64,000 nucleotides of DNA from Veillonella sp. 3310 (GCF_003999875.1 NZ_RQVJ01000001.1:682001-746000); one strand, 5' to 3'; shown: positions 28,851 through 38,340, counted from the stretch's first letter. Numbers and translations: made by a program. Notes: generated from the sequence alone by a model not told the origin.

Positions 28851-28936
28851 GTTATACCTCATACTTAAATTAAGAATATACCTAATCTATAGTGTATAAG
28901 AAAAATAGAGTTCTGTAAAATAAATATAAGTCATTA

Positions 28937-28981
28937 TAAAAAAGCTATACCCAGTCGCTTACGCAACAACTGAGTATAGCT
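28937..28981 (-). terminator. Terminator of the ctsR-clpC operon
   Basis: Imperfect stem AGCTATACTCAGT/ACTGGGTATAGCT followed by a run of T on the minus strand, 12 bases after the clpC stop. Confidence 0.85.
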
Positions 28982-28992
28982 CGTTACTTATA

Positions 28993-31413
28993 TTACTTCA
29001 CAGTAATCGCAATGTCATTATCTTCTACTACTACATGAATTGTTTTACCTTCTCCAGCTTTTCCTTCTAAGATAGCGTCAGAAATTGGGTCTTCTACTAA
29101 CCGTTGGATAGCTCGTTTTAATGGTCTTGCACCCATAGCAAAGTCAGTTCCTTCTGCTACAATTTTCTCCATAGCTTCATCGGACACTTCTAATTCCATA
29201 CCTTGTTCATGTAATCGTGTTGTTACAGATTGCAATAGGATACGAACAATTTTTTGCAATTGTTCTGTTTCTAGAGCATGGAACACAATCATTTCATCAA
29301 TACGATTTAAAAACTCTGGACGGAAGTGAGATTTCACAGCTTGGAGCACATCTTTTTTCATGGACTCTTTATCTTTTCCACTTTCATGTTCTCCTTTAGC
29401 CGCTAAGAATCCCATAGCTGCCGCATCTTCTTTGAGATATTTCGCTCCTAAGTTACTTGTCATAATAATGACTGTATTTCTGAAATCAACAGTACGACCT
29501 TGGTTATCTGTTAATCGTCCATCATCCAACACTTGCAATAACATATTAAAGAAATCTGGATGCGCTTTTTCTACTTCATCGAAGAGAACTACGCTATATG
29601 GGCGGCGACGAACAGCCTCAGTCAATTGACCTCCTTCATCATATCCAACATAGCCCGGAGGCGCTCCCACTAAACGACTCACCGCATGTTTTTCCATATA
29701 CTCTGACATGTCGATGCGAATCATAGCATTTTCATCACCAAATAAATTAGATGCCAAGGATCTAGCTAGTTCTGTTTTACCAACCCCAGTAGGACCTAAG
29801 AATAAGAAGGATCCAATAGGGCGTTTAGGATCTTTTAATCCAGCTCTAGCACGACGAACGGCTTTTGATACAGCTACCACAGCTTCATCTTGACCAATCA
29901 CACGTTGATGTAATTCTTCTTCCAAACGCAACAATCGTTCTGATTCTTCCTCTGCCACACGTGAAACAGGAATTCCACTCCACTCAGACACTACTGCAGC
30001 AATTTCAGATTCTGTAACCACTAACTTGGCTTCGCTATCTTTTTTGCTATCTTCTTGTTTTGATGCAATGTCAAACTCTAATTCTTTTTCTTTATCACGA
30101 AGTGTGGCTGCTCGTTCAAAGTCTTGGGCTGTTACAGCTGCCTCTTTTTCTTTTTGTACTTGTACTAACTCATCTTCTAATGCTTTCACATCTGGAGTTG
30201 CCGTAAATACAGCCATACGTACTTTAGATGCTGCTTCATCCATTACATCGATTGCTTTATCTGGCAAGAATCGATCTGCAATATAACGACTTGATAAGTG
30301 TACAGCCGCTGCCAATGCTTCATCTGTAATTTGTACCTTGTGGAATGCTTCATAGCGATCACGTAAGCCCTTCAAAATAGATAAAGCATCTTCTTCACTT
30401 GGTTCTCCTACTTGTACTGGTTGGAAACGACGTTCTAAGGCAGCATCCTTCTCAATATGTTTCTTATATTCATCTAATGTAGTGGCACCGATCACTTGGA
30501 AATTACCACGAGCTAACGCTGGTTTTAGAATATTCGCTGCATCCATAGCTCCGTCTGTAGCGCCTGCTCCAATCAAAGTATGAATTTCATCAATAAATAC
30601 AATCATATCATCATGTGCTTGTACTTCATCCATCACTTTTTTCAAGCGCTCTTCAAATTCACCGCGATATTTTGCTCCAGCTAACATGGAACTTAAGCTT
30701 ACCGAAATAATGCGCTTATCTCGTAATACATCCGGCACATCACCACTGACAATGCGTTGTGCTAAGCCCTCAGCAATAGCCGTTTTACCAACCCCAGGTT
30801 CCCCGATAAGGACTGGATTATTTTTTGTACGACGGCTTAAAATCTGAATTACCCGTTGAATTTCTGTATCACGACCAATGACAGGATCGATCTTACCTTG
30901 TTTTGCACTTTCATTAAGATCTGTAGCATAGTCAGAAATTTCACCTAAATCACTGGCTGGTGTTGGATTAGAGCTTTGTTCTTCACCGCCTACAATAGCA
31001 TTTACTTTTTCTACTACATCTTCTGGACGAATTCCTTTCGATGCCAATAATTGCATGGCTACGCCACCACCATCGTACAATAGGCCCAATAAAATGTGCT
31101 CTGTACCGATGTAGTTATGACCACGACTATTGGCCGCTTGTTGCGCTAAGTCCAATACATGTTTCGTACGCGGGGTCATTTGCAATTGCCCACCACTATG
31201 CGTACCTTTACCAACTGCACGAATCACTTCTTGCTCCAAAGATTTCCCTTGTACTCCTAGCGTTGTCAACGCACGAGCAGACACGGACTTTTCTTCTTCT
31301 ACAAGGCCTAACAACAAATGCTCAGTTCCCACATAATTATGTTTAAATTCAATCGCTTTTTCTTGAGCAATCGCTAACGCACGTTTTGCCCCTTCTGTAT
31401 ATCTTTCTATCAT
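28993..31413 (-). CDS. clpC: ATP-dependent Clp protease ATP-binding subunit ClpC
   Basis: 806 residues. Two Clp-N repeats occupy about 1-140, AAA+ module 1 has GEPGVGKTA near 205, a UVR-like coiled segment ([18 protein letters not shown]) lies near 430, and AAA+ module 2 has GPTGVGKTE near 535. This is the ClpC architecture of an unfoldase feeding ClpP and recognising arginine-phosphorylated proteins made by McsB. Its ATG overlaps the mcsB stop by 4 bases. Under CtsR control as part of the operon. Confidence 0.97.
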   Translation of the reverse strand: MIERYTEGAKRALAIAQEKAIEFKHNYVGTEHLLLGLVEEEKSVSARALTTLGVQGKSLEQEVIRAVGKGTHSGGQLQMTPRTKHVLDLAQQAANSRGHNYIGTEHILLGLLYDGGGVAMQLLASKGIRPEDVVEKVNAIVGGEEQSSNPTPASDLGEISDYATDLNESAKQGKIDPVIGRDTEIQRVIQILSRRTKNNPVLIGEPGVGKTAIAEGLAQRIVSGDVPDVLRDKRIISVSLSSMLAGAKYRGEFEERLKKVMDEVQAHDDMIVFIDEIHTLIGAGATDGAMDAANILKPALARGNFQVIGATTLDEYKKHIEKDAALERRFQPVQVGEPSEEDALSILKGLRDRYEAFHKVQITDEALAAAVHLSSRYIADRFLPDKAIDVMDEAASKVRMAVFTATPDVKALEDELVQVQKEKEAAVTAQDFERAATLRDKEKELEFDIASKQEDSKKDSEAKLVVTESEIAAVVSEWSGIPVSRVAEEESERLLRLEEELHQRVIGQDEAVVAVSKAVRRARAGLKDPKRPIGSFLFLGPTGVGKTELARSLASNLFGDENAMIRIDMSEYMEKHAVSRLVGAPPGYVGYDEGGQLTEAVRRRPYSVVLFDEVEKAHPDFFNMLLQVLDDGRLTDNQGRTVDFRNTVIIMTSNLGAKYLKEDAAAMGFLAAKGEHESGKDKESMKKDVLQAVKSHFRPEFLNRIDEMIVFHALETEQLQKIVRILLQSVTTRLHEQGMELEVSDEAMEKIVAEGTDFAMGARPLKRAIQRLVEDPISDAILEGKAGEGKTIHVVVEDNDIAITVK

Positions 31414-32483
31414 ATTGTTCCTCCTTTTGTACCTCGTAATAAGGTATCTCGTATTACTTGTGCTCGTTGACTATCACGTTCCTGCGTACCCATTGACTCT
31501 TTCCCCACCAATTTAGCTAGGAAATTTGGTCTTGTAATGACTAACATTTCATGAAAATTCATGGTCACATCGATTAATTTCATATCTATGCCTAATTGCA
31601 CATCACTCAATAAAGCCAAGGCTTCTTCTCCTGAAATACGGCGTGCATGGGTCAAGATACCATAAGACCTCCACACCTTATCTTCTATACCTTCTTTATC
31701 AGTAGTCCACAATTCAGCTCTAGCTTTTTCTTCTTCTTTTACAACGCCTTGTACAATCTGTGAAAGTTGTTCAATTGTTGCTTGTTCACTAATTCCCATG
31801 GTTTGCTGATTAGAGATTTGATATACGTGCCCTAAGCCCTCAGACCCTTCGCCATAAAGACCTCGTACAGAATACCCCATGCGGATTATACTACGGATGA
31901 TACGTTGTAATTTACCCGTCATAGACAACGCTGGGACATGGACCATCACAGATGCTCTCATCCCCGTTCCTACATTGGTAGGACAGGCGGTTAAGTATCC
32001 AAAGTCTTTTGAAAATGCATAATCGTATTTACTTTCAATGGCGTCATCTACAGCTATAGCTTTTTCATACGCTTTCTCTAGCTGCAATCCTAATTCCATC
32101 GACTGAATCCGTAAATGATCTTCTTCATTTACCATAATAGAAATACGGGAATCTTCAGAAATAATAACACTACGTTCTTGAATTTGATTAGCTAAGTTTG
32201 GAGAAATTAAATGTTTTTCTACTAATACGTCTCGTTCAATAGCACTCAAAGATTCCAGGTTAATTTTTGAAAAACTTTTACCATAAACTGTTTGTAAAGG
32301 GGTAATCATAGAACGCATATACCCATCAACTTTAGCTAAATCATTGATATCTCCTCGATTGGTAAACGGTATCCCCTTAAAGTTTCTTGCTAATCGAATA
32401 CGACTAGATAACACAATACGATGATCTAAGCTTGTATCTTTCATCCAAGGCGACAGCGCCTCATCTAAAATTGTATGTAACAT
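31410..32483 (-). CDS. mcsB: Protein arginine kinase McsB
   Basis: 357 residues, homologous to phosphagen kinases. VLSSRIRLARNFKGIPF near residue 25 is the nucleotide-binding arginine segment, and CPTNVGTGMRASVMVHVPAL near 165 includes the conserved active-site loop. McsB phosphorylates arginines to mark proteins for ClpCP and to inactivate CtsR. Overlaps clpC by 4 bases; 9 bases after mcsA. Confidence 0.96.
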   Translation of the reverse strand: MLHTILDEALSPWMKDTSLDHRIVLSSRIRLARNFKGIPFTNRGDINDLAKVDGYMRSMITPLQTVYGKSFSKINLESLSAIERDVLVEKHLISPNLANQIQERSVIISEDSRISIMVNEEDHLRIQSMELGLQLEKAYEKAIAVDDAIESKYDYAFSKDFGYLTACPTNVGTGMRASVMVHVPALSMTGKLQRIIRSIIRMGYSVRGLYGEGSEGLGHVYQISNQQTMGISEQATIEQLSQIVQGVVKEEEKARAELWTTDKEGIEDKVWRSYGILTHARRISGEEALALLSDVQLGIDMKLIDVTMNFHEMLVITRPNFLAKLVGKESMGTQERDSQRAQVIRDTLLRGTKGGTI

Positions 32484-32492
32484 AGACCCTCC

Positions 32493-33011
32493 TTAATTTG
32501 ATACTTTAGACTGTTCCAAAGACTTAATCTCATCACGAATCTGTGCAGCTCTTTCAAATTGTTCTTGCTTTACAGCCTGAATTAAATCATTTCGTAGTTG
32601 CTTAATGGTTTGCTCTACTTTTAAATCTTCTGCCCCTCGTTGAGGAAGTCGACCTTCATACGATGTGGATCCTTGAATACGCTTAATGAGTGGTACTAAA
32701 TGTTGTTGAAACGCCTCATAGCACTTATCACAACCTAATCGACCTTGATGATTAAATGCCGATATAGTCATTCCACATTGTGGGCAAGCACTCAATTTAC
32801 TGTTACCTAGCGTACTTTGAGGATACATCACATTGGCAAAAAACTGATTATTGAAAAAGGTATCATCAAACATGGAAGAAAACATAGATCCCGTTCCCTG
32901 CTCTTTTTGATTTGCACATTGTTGGCAATAATGATGCTCCTCTTTCACTCCATTCACAATCGATGTCATATGAACATTAGCATTTTCTTTTCCACAAGAA
33001 TCGCATTTCAT
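32493..33011 (-). CDS. mcsA: McsA, activator of McsB
   Basis: 172 residues. Zinc-binding pairs CDSCGKENANVH and HYCQQCA near the N-terminus and CPQCG with LGCDKCYEAF at 75-100, then a C-terminal UVR motif (EQFERAAQIRDEIKSLE). This matches McsA, the zinc-finger activator of McsB. It lies 3 bases after ctsR. Confidence 0.96.
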   Translation of the reverse strand: MKCDSCGKENANVHMTSIVNGVKEEHHYCQQCANQKEQGTGSMFSSMFDDTFFNNQFFANVMYPQSTLGNSKLSACPQCGMTISAFNHQGRLGCDKCYEAFQQHLVPLIKRIQGSTSYEGRLPQRGAEDLKVEQTIKQLRNDLIQAVKQEQFERAAQIRDEIKSLEQSKVSN

Positions 33012-33014
33012 AGC

Positions 33015-33491
33015 CTACACCTCCTCATTTACGATATTCATAATAGCTTGATAGAAATGCTCTGCTGCTTCCTTTCTACCTTCTACTGGAACATCTTGTA
33101 AAATTCTAACAAATGCTTCATGCAACATAGCTGCTTCACGCTTTGTAATGCGCGCTTCTTTCATATGTTGAAACAGCACCTGGTCAATGTGACCAATTGT
33201 AATGACAGGTTCTTCTTCATTACGTTGTGGAGTTTGTTCTAAGGGAATCAAGACTTGCGTTCTTACTGGTTCCATAACTCTAGTAATTGTGATTGAGCCA
33301 CCTAATCCCCGTCTAGACTGAACTATGAATCCTCTATCATTAGAAAACCGCGTACTCAACACATAACTAATTTGTGATGGCGCACAATCCAACGCTTCGG
33401 CTAGTTCATTTCTTCTCAGCGTAATACCTTCCTGTTCTTCCAATAATTTCGTCAGTATAAACTGTTCAATCTTATCTGCTAAAATACTCAT
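33015..33491 (-). CDS. ctsR: Transcriptional repressor CtsR
   Basis: 158 residues. N-terminal winged helix-turn-helix (LRRNELAEALDCAPSQISYV) and the glycine-rich wing SRRGLGGSITI near residue 60, whose arginine is the known McsB target in Bacillus. It represses the class III heat-shock operon by binding tandem heptads; such heptads overlap this operon's own promoter (33618-33671). Confidence 0.96.
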   Translation of the reverse strand: MSILADKIEQFILTKLLEEQEGITLRRNELAEALDCAPSQISYVLSTRFSNDRGFIVQSRRGLGGSITITRVMEPVRTQVLIPLEQTPQRNEEEPVITIGHIDQVLFQHMKEARITKREAAMLHEAFVRILQDVPVEGRKEAAEHFYQAIMNIVNEEV

Positions 33492-33617
33492 AATATAACC
33501 TCATTTCTTCCATCTATGATGTACTATCTACTATAATGCGTTCCTATACATACACATCATCAGTCATTATATACATAGAACATCTAGATTTGACTTTTTG
33601 CTCTTTTCTATGGTTAG

Positions 33618-33646
33618 AGTATATCTGACTTTTTGACCTTTGTCAA
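33618..33646 (-). promoter_or_regulatory. Promoter of the ctsR operon with CtsR operator in the spacer
   Basis: Minus strand TTGACA (33641-33646), 17-base spacer, TATACT (33618-33623). The spacer reads AAGGTCAAAAAGTCAGA, which fits the tandem GGTCAAA/AGTCA-type CtsR heptad, so bound CtsR would block polymerase. Confidence 0.85.
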
Positions 33647-33651
33647 ATACT

Positions 33652-33671
33652 TTTTTTTGACTTTTTGACTA
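33652..33671 (-). promoter_or_regulatory. Second CtsR-type operator
   Basis: Minus strand TAGTCAAAAAGTCAAAA, a tandem heptad directly upstream of the -35. A further single-repeat match AAAAAGTCAAA lies near 33590-33600, downstream of the -10. Confidence 0.65.
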
Positions 33672-33732
33672 TTTAGTTAAAAAAAATAAAACTAAATGAC
33701 ATTTACCATTCGTCATCTCTCTATACGTTGAC

Positions 33733-33764
33733 AAAAAAAGTAGCCTTTCCATAGGAAAGGCTAC
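33733..33764 (-). terminator. Distal terminator downstream of ferritin
   Basis: Perfect 11-bp stem GTAGCCTTTCC/GGAAAGGCTAC with a 3-base loop, then seven T on the minus strand. It lies 240 bases after the ferritin stop, beyond the CA-rich repeat block. Confidence 0.85.
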
Positions 33765-33790
33765 CCATATTCTTATGTTAGCAAACAACA

Positions 33791-33997
33791 TCACTCTTAC
33801 AAACATCAACTTTATATCTAGTTATATTTCTTGTGTTAGGTTTTTGTTTTGTGTGTTTTATATGTGTGTTAGGTTTTATGTGTTTTGTGTGTTTTAGGTT
33901 TTGTGTGTTTTGTGTGTTTTGTGTGTTTTATGTTTTATATGTGTGTTAGGTTTTTTGTTAAACTTGATATAAAATTCTCACTTTACTGTAAGAGTGA
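33791..33997 (-). repeat. CA-rich repeat block flanked by an 11-bp inverted repeat, 3' of ferritin
   Basis: Read on the plus strand, 33824-33956 consists of irregular TTTTGTGTG units, with two longer direct copies of TTATATGTGTGTTAGGTTTT (33858-33877, 33935-33954). On the ferritin mRNA strand this is a C/A-only tract with almost no G. It is flanked by a perfect inverted repeat TCACTCTTACA (33791-33801) and TGTAAGAGTGA (33987-33997). No open reading frame. Confidence 0.85.
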
Positions 33998-34006
33998 ATA
34001 TAGCAA

Positions 34007-34492
34007 TTATTGACGGCTACCTAATTTGGAGTCCAAGAATAATTGTGCAGAACGGCTATCTTGTGCAAATGTAAATTGATCTACTAAGTCAGTTGCATTC
34101 GCTTCTTCTTCTACTTGTTCTTCTACGAACCAGTTCAAGAAAGATACTGTTGCATAATCTTTTTCTTCTAATGCTAATGCATATAAGTTGTGGATTTTGC
34201 CAGTAATCATTTGCTCGTGAGCCAATACAGCTTTTGCTACTTCTAATGGATTAGTCAAAGTAGATGCCGTATTTTTTACATCACCTAATGTTACTTTTTC
34301 ATTGTTGCTTTGTAAGTAATCAATGAATTTGAAAGCGTGAGTTACTTCTTCTTGGTATTGTGCACGTAACCATGCAGAGAAACCTTTGAAGTTAGCATCA
34401 GCCATAGCTAAGGAAAGAGCTAAATATGTGGATGCTGCGTTAAATTCGAAAATTACTTGCTCATTAAGAGCTTGTGCTACTTTTTGATTCAT
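34007..34492 (-). CDS. ftnA: Ferritin
   Basis: 161 residues from the ATG at 34492, which has GAGG 10 bases upstream. The four-helix ferritin fold is evident: first-helix iron ligands in EFNAASTYLALSLAMAD, the EEVTHAFKFIDYLQ helix with Glu and His ligands near 50, and the third-helix QVEEEAN segment. This is the non-haem bacterial ferritin type, storing iron and limiting Fenton damage. Monocistronic, with its own promoter and terminator. Confidence 0.95.
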   Translation of the reverse strand: MNQKVAQALNEQVIFEFNAASTYLALSLAMADANFKGFSAWLRAQYQEEVTHAFKFIDYLQSNNEKVTLGDVKNTASTLTNPLEVAKAVLAHEQMITGKIHNLYALALEEKDYATVSFLNWFVEEQVEEEANATDLVDQFTFAQDSRSAQLFLDSKLGSRQ

Positions 34493-34560
34493 CTTTTTAT
34501 ACCTCATATATACTTATATAAACTAAAATTAAAATCGATATGTTCTCATATCTTGACATC

Positions 34561-34589
34561 ATTATAGCAGACAAATCGAAATAAATCAA
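34561..34589 (-). promoter_or_regulatory. Promoter of ferritin
   Basis: Minus strand TTGATT (34584-34589), 17-base spacer, TATAAT (34561-34566), about 70 bases before the start codon. No clear Fur or PerR box was recognised. Confidence 0.75.
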
Positions 34590-34769
34590 TCTTCTTTTTC
34601 TATTTTTTTCGATTTTTTATCATTTGCTTTTAATTTTGATAACGACCATAAGTTATACAGACTGAAATGCTCAATCATTCATGCATAGCTTACTAAAAGA
34701 GAGTATACTATCTATGCAAGAACTTTCATTTTATTATATATACCATTATACACATTGGAGGTGAGATGT

Positions 34770-35810
34770 ATGATGAATCTAATCAGTCGTGCTTTTATCC
34801 GAGCAAAACAAAATCTAAGTTCCCATAAGGTAAAAGTGTATATCGTCTCTGGTTTTTTAGGTGCTGGAAAGACAACATTCATTCAGCAACTCATACAAGA
34901 ATTGCCAGATCCAACAAGAATTTTAGTATTAGAGAATGATTTTGGCCAAGTGAACTTGGATGGAGCCATTCTTCGAGAAAAAGGATATACTGTTCGTGAA
35001 CTTACATCTGGCTGCATTTGTTGTAGTTTAGCAGGAGATTTCCGTCGAGCTTTAGTAGATATTTTAGACACCCAAGATGTGGACTATATTATCATTGAAC
35101 CATCAGGGGTCAGTCAATTGTCAGATATTCTAGCCATTTGCAAAGATTCATCGATTGCAAAACGCATTGAACTCACTGGTTGTGTATCCATTGTGGATGC
35201 CATGCGAGCACCCATGTATTACAAAAACTTTGGTGTCTTCTTTAAAGATCAAATTGCTTATTCAAGTCAAGTCTTCATTAGCCATCAAGAGGATGAGCAT
35301 CTATTGCAAAACACCTTAGAAATTATTCGTCACCTAAATCCATCTGCACCTGTTTATATCGCGGCATGGAAAGAAATTCAGCTTTCAAAATATATTTCTA
35401 TGTATCCTCGAGAGCAAGCTGTCTCTTCTTTGTCAGCTAGCAAGAATATTGAAAACCACAAAGGTCATCATACAGCTCGGAATCATCCTGAGATTCCTCA
35501 CCATGACCACATCGCTCATCATGCACAGGCCAAAGATGCTTTCTTGACATGCACCGTAGAATGCACCTTTCCTCGCACCATCGATGAATGGCAAGATCAT
35601 TTGAAAGCCCTCATCGAAACGAATACAACTGGTCATATCTTACGCTTGAAAGGATGTATCCCTCTTTCCACAGGTGGGCAAGCTTTGGTACAATACAATG
35701 GAACTGGTTTAGAGATTACTCCTACCACATTACATGATTCATATTTAACCATCATTGGTCCTTCTTTGAACAATGATGCGTTGCAGTCTTTTATTAATGG
35801 AACAATGTAA
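34770..35810 (+). CDS. COG0523/CobW-type P-loop metallochaperone-like protein
   Basis: 346 residues from the ATG at 34770 (GGAGGTG 6 bases upstream). Walker A GFLGAGKTT, a zinc-binding motif GCICCSL (CxCC) and the EPSG switch II segment place it among CobW/YciC/ZagA proteins. A His-rich stretch (HKGHH through HHDHIAHH) lies near 230-256, also common there. The guanine-specificity NKxD motif is replaced by SHQED, which is odd. Likely handles zinc or a similar metal. Followed after 5 bases by a P-loop/permease fusion. Confidence 0.85.
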   Translation: MMNLISRAFIRAKQNLSSHKVKVYIVSGFLGAGKTTFIQQLIQELPDPTRILVLENDFGQVNLDGAILREKGYTVRELTSGCICCSLAGDFRRALVDILDTQDVDYIIIEPSGVSQLSDILAICKDSSIAKRIELTGCVSIVDAMRAPMYYKNFGVFFKDQIAYSSQVFISHQEDEHLLQNTLEIIRHLNPSAPVYIAAWKEIQLSKYISMYPREQAVSSLSASKNIENHKGHHTARNHPEIPHHDHIAHHAQAKDAFLTCTVECTFPRTIDEWQDHLKALIETNTTGHILRLKGCIPLSTGGQALVQYNGTGLEITPTTLHDSYLTIIGPSLNNDALQSFINGTM

Positions 35811-35815
35811 CACCT

Positions 35816-37303
35816 ATGAAAACTATCCCCACCTATGTGGTGATGGGCTTTCTTGGCTCAGGAAAGACAAGCGCCATCACTGCTGGTATTGAAAGTCATA
35901 AAATTTCAAATGTTCTTCTCTTTCAGTTTGAGCAGGGCTTACAAAGTCCTGCTCTTTCCAACGAGAGAGTGCATACTTTCTCCATCGACGATGATCCCAA
36001 GAACACCATCTCCGTTTGTCAGCAAGTATTACAAGATCACCAATATCGTGAACTTTGGATTGAATGGAATGGCATGGGCTCCTTAGAAAGTTTTGAAGAA
36101 CTTTTCCTTCGCTCTCCCTTAGGAGATATGTTAGATATTAAACATATCTATTATGTAACCCATCCACAATGGATTAAGGCTCAACTACCTTATTTAGGAG
36201 AAATTCCACTTTCACAAATTCGTTATAGCGATACCATCATACTTGGTAACACTACACAAGAAAATGCTAAAGAGTATATTGAGTTAGCGCCTAGTAGCAC
36301 TTGGATTGCCTGCGGAGATGTGAAACAATGGCCTATTACAAAACCTATACAAATTGCTAAGCCTAAATGGAAACAATATGCTATCGTCCCTATCTTCTTA
36401 GCTTTGGCATACATGTTTTATGCACAGCCAAATTGGGTGACCATGACGACAGCGATTTTATTACAGATGATACCATTCTTACTTTTAGGAACAGGTATTT
36501 CTGTCATAGTGGAACAATATGCCTCTCCCTATCGCATAGAAAAATATTTACATCGTTCTCCTATGTTTGCCTATATACTAGCGATTATCATGGCCTGTAC
36601 AATGCCCCTCTGCGACTGTGCCGTCATTCCTATCTTACGAAGTCTTACTCGTCAAGGTCTAGCCCCTAAGGTTAGCCTATTTTTCACTATGATTAGTCCT
36701 TTGTTAAACCCCATTGTACTACTCTCCACCTATTATGCCTTTCCAAAAGAGCCTCTGATACTCTGGGGAAGACCTTTACTAGGAATAGTACTAGCATTCA
36801 TAGTGAGCCAGTATTGTGGGCCCCGTATTTACGGTCGTACCGATGCCTTCCCACCATGGAAACAGTTAACCCTGGTAAAATCGCTGTCAAAAGACGTAGG
36901 ATTTTTCGGTAGATTGCAAGAAGAAACCTTACGCCTATTGCCCTTTATCATAATTGGGTCTATACTAAGTAGTGGGTTACAATTATTTTTACCTAAACAA
37001 TGGTTGCAAGATATATCCTTATCTGGCTCCATTTTAGTTATCTTTGGTATGATGGCACTCGCCTTTTGCGTATCTATCTGCTCTACTGCAGATGCCATTA
37101 TCGCCCGGTCCTTTATGAACGTCATTCCTCTCCCTGGAATTTTAGCATTTCTAATTTTTGGACCATTATTAGATATCAAAAACTATGTTTTATTACGTAA
37201 TCTGTTCCCTAATTCCTTTGTGAAAGTATATAGTCTTTCCATTATTCTAGGAACAACGATTATCTGTATCCTATTTTCACTCATAGGAGGTTATGCACTA
37301 TGA
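35816..37303 (+). CDS. Fusion of a CobW-like P-loop domain with a UPF0718 (YraQ-type) permease
   Basis: 495 residues. Residues 1-185 resemble a reduced COG0523 domain: Walker A GFLGSGKTS is intact, but CxCC and NKxD are missing. Residues 190-495 form a membrane domain with about eight spans; the segments CTMPLCDCAVIPILRSL near 262 and CVSICSTADAIIARSF near 424 are the paired Cys-containing motifs of UPF0718 permeases. Permeases of this type usually stand alone, so the fusion is unusual. Sits between the COG0523 protein and a TIGR03943-like partner (4-base overlap with the latter), suggesting a metal transport complex. Confidence 0.85.
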   Translation: MKTIPTYVVMGFLGSGKTSAITAGIESHKISNVLLFQFEQGLQSPALSNERVHTFSIDDDPKNTISVCQQVLQDHQYRELWIEWNGMGSLESFEELFLRSPLGDMLDIKHIYYVTHPQWIKAQLPYLGEIPLSQIRYSDTIILGNTTQENAKEYIELAPSSTWIACGDVKQWPITKPIQIAKPKWKQYAIVPIFLALAYMFYAQPNWVTMTTAILLQMIPFLLLGTGISVIVEQYASPYRIEKYLHRSPMFAYILAIIMACTMPLCDCAVIPILRSLTRQGLAPKVSLFFTMISPLLNPIVLLSTYYAFPKEPLILWGRPLLGIVLAFIVSQYCGPRIYGRTDAFPPWKQLTLVKSLSKDVGFFGRLQEETLRLLPFIIIGSILSSGLQLFLPKQWLQDISLSGSILVIFGMMALAFCVSICSTADAIIARSFMNVIPLPGILAFLIFGPLLDIKNYVLLRNLFPNSFVKVYSLSIILGTTIICILFSLIGGYAL

Positions 37304-38058
37304 AATATATTCCTACTATCAACATTCACGCCGCCGTAGAAATCGTGGCCTCTGCTAGTTGTAGCTTATCCTTGTTGTACTTATTAACAACAGGTTCCAT
37401 CTATCGTTTAATTGCTCCTAATTCCTATATCATCGCTTTGCTATGGGCATTAACTTTACTATTATTATGGAGCACGATTAAAGCAAGTAAAAACATATTC
37501 CGTAAGTCCTATGGATCATCGTATCGAAATGCCATCCTGTACGGATTATGTACCTTATTATTAAGTCCATCCATCTTCCATGCTCAAGCCTTTGCATTAC
37601 CAGCGGAAGAACCTGCGGACCAAGTCATTTCCATTACCAAAGAACCAGTTCCAACGAACGATTATAAAAACATTGGCGATGGCATCGATGACACTCATCG
37701 ACACATTACATTAACATCTAAAAATTATTACGATACGATTTTGAAAGTATCTAATCACATCGATAAATACAAAGGCTATACGGTAACAGCTACAGGCTAT
37801 ATTTCTTATCATGACAAAGCATTGCAAGGAAACGATTTTGTATTAGCTCGTGATTTAATGATTTGTTGCGTAGCAGATATGGCTCCATTTGGATTACCTA
37901 CAGAATATTCTTCCACTACTCCATTATTAGAACATAGTTGGTACACAATGGAAGGAACTATCGGTACTCGTAACTTCCACGGCGTAGAACAACCATACAT
38001 CATAAACAGCAAAATTACACAAGCTGATGCTATCGATGGATATATCTTCCCTAACTAA
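37300..38058 (+). CDS. TIGR03943 / UPF0703-like membrane protein, permease partner
   Basis: 252 residues. Two to three membrane spans in the first 95 residues, then an extracytoplasmic domain with FVLARDLMICCVADMAPFGLP containing a Cys pair near residue 188, a hallmark I associate with the YcgQ-type partner of UPF0718 permeases. Its start overlaps the permease stop by 4 bases, so the two are translationally coupled. The substrate is unknown; metal is an inference from the COG0523 neighbour. Confidence 0.8.
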   Translation: MKYIPTINIHAAVEIVASASCSLSLLYLLTTGSIYRLIAPNSYIIALLWALTLLLLWSTIKASKNIFRKSYGSSYRNAILYGLCTLLLSPSIFHAQAFALPAEEPADQVISITKEPVPTNDYKNIGDGIDDTHRHITLTSKNYYDTILKVSNHIDKYKGYTVTATGYISYHDKALQGNDFVLARDLMICCVADMAPFGLPTEYSSTTPLLEHSWYTMEGTIGTRNFHGVEQPYIINSKITQADAIDGYIFPN

Positions 38059-38072
38059 ATACCAATAAAATT

Positions 38073-38104
38073 CGCACATCAGTACATTCTGATGTGCGTT
38101 TCTT
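38073..38104 (+). terminator. Terminator of the P-loop/permease operon
   Basis: Perfect 10-bp stem CGCACATCAG/CTGATGTGCG with a 6-base loop, followed by TTTCTT. Confidence 0.85.
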
Positions 38105-38165
38105 ATAATACTACCTATACATTATCTATTTGTAGTTATATAATACACCCATAAGGGGGGCTATT

Positions 38166-38336
38166 ATGGAACACTCAAACTCAAAAAACAACATCGTCTT
38201 AAAAAGTAAACCTCATCATTCCGTTGATGTAATCACAGACCCGTTTTACTCTAAAGAAAACCTTCAACACATTAGGGATGGAATTGCTGCACTTGATGCA
38301 GGATTAGGTCTTGAACATGAAATCGAGGAGGGATAG
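38166..38336 (+). CDS. RelB/DinJ-like antitoxin C-terminal remnant or short antitoxin
   Basis: 56 residues, ATG at 38166 with AGGGGGG upstream. The C-terminal half, DPFYSKENLQHIRDGIAALD, is the standard signature of the RelB/DinJ antitoxin tail (dpFys.eNl..L..gi). The N-terminal DNA-binding ribbon-helix-helix is missing or too short, so it is either truncated or a reduced form. Instead of a RelE toxin, the next gene (4 bases later) codes for a secreted protein, and the end of this gene supplies that gene's ribosome-binding site. Confidence 0.7.
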   Translation: MEHSNSKNNIVLKSKPHHSVDVITDPFYSKENLQHIRDGIAALDAGLGLEHEIEEG

Positions 38337-38340
38337 GTCT

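Noticed and set aside
33824-33960. Repeat tract considered as a CRISPR array
   Set aside because: Units are short, irregular and low-complexity, with no spacer-repeat alternation and no cas genes in the window.
34590-34769. Zur or Fur box upstream of the COG0523/permease operon
   Set aside because: Only weak AT-rich partial matches were seen, none with convincing symmetry.
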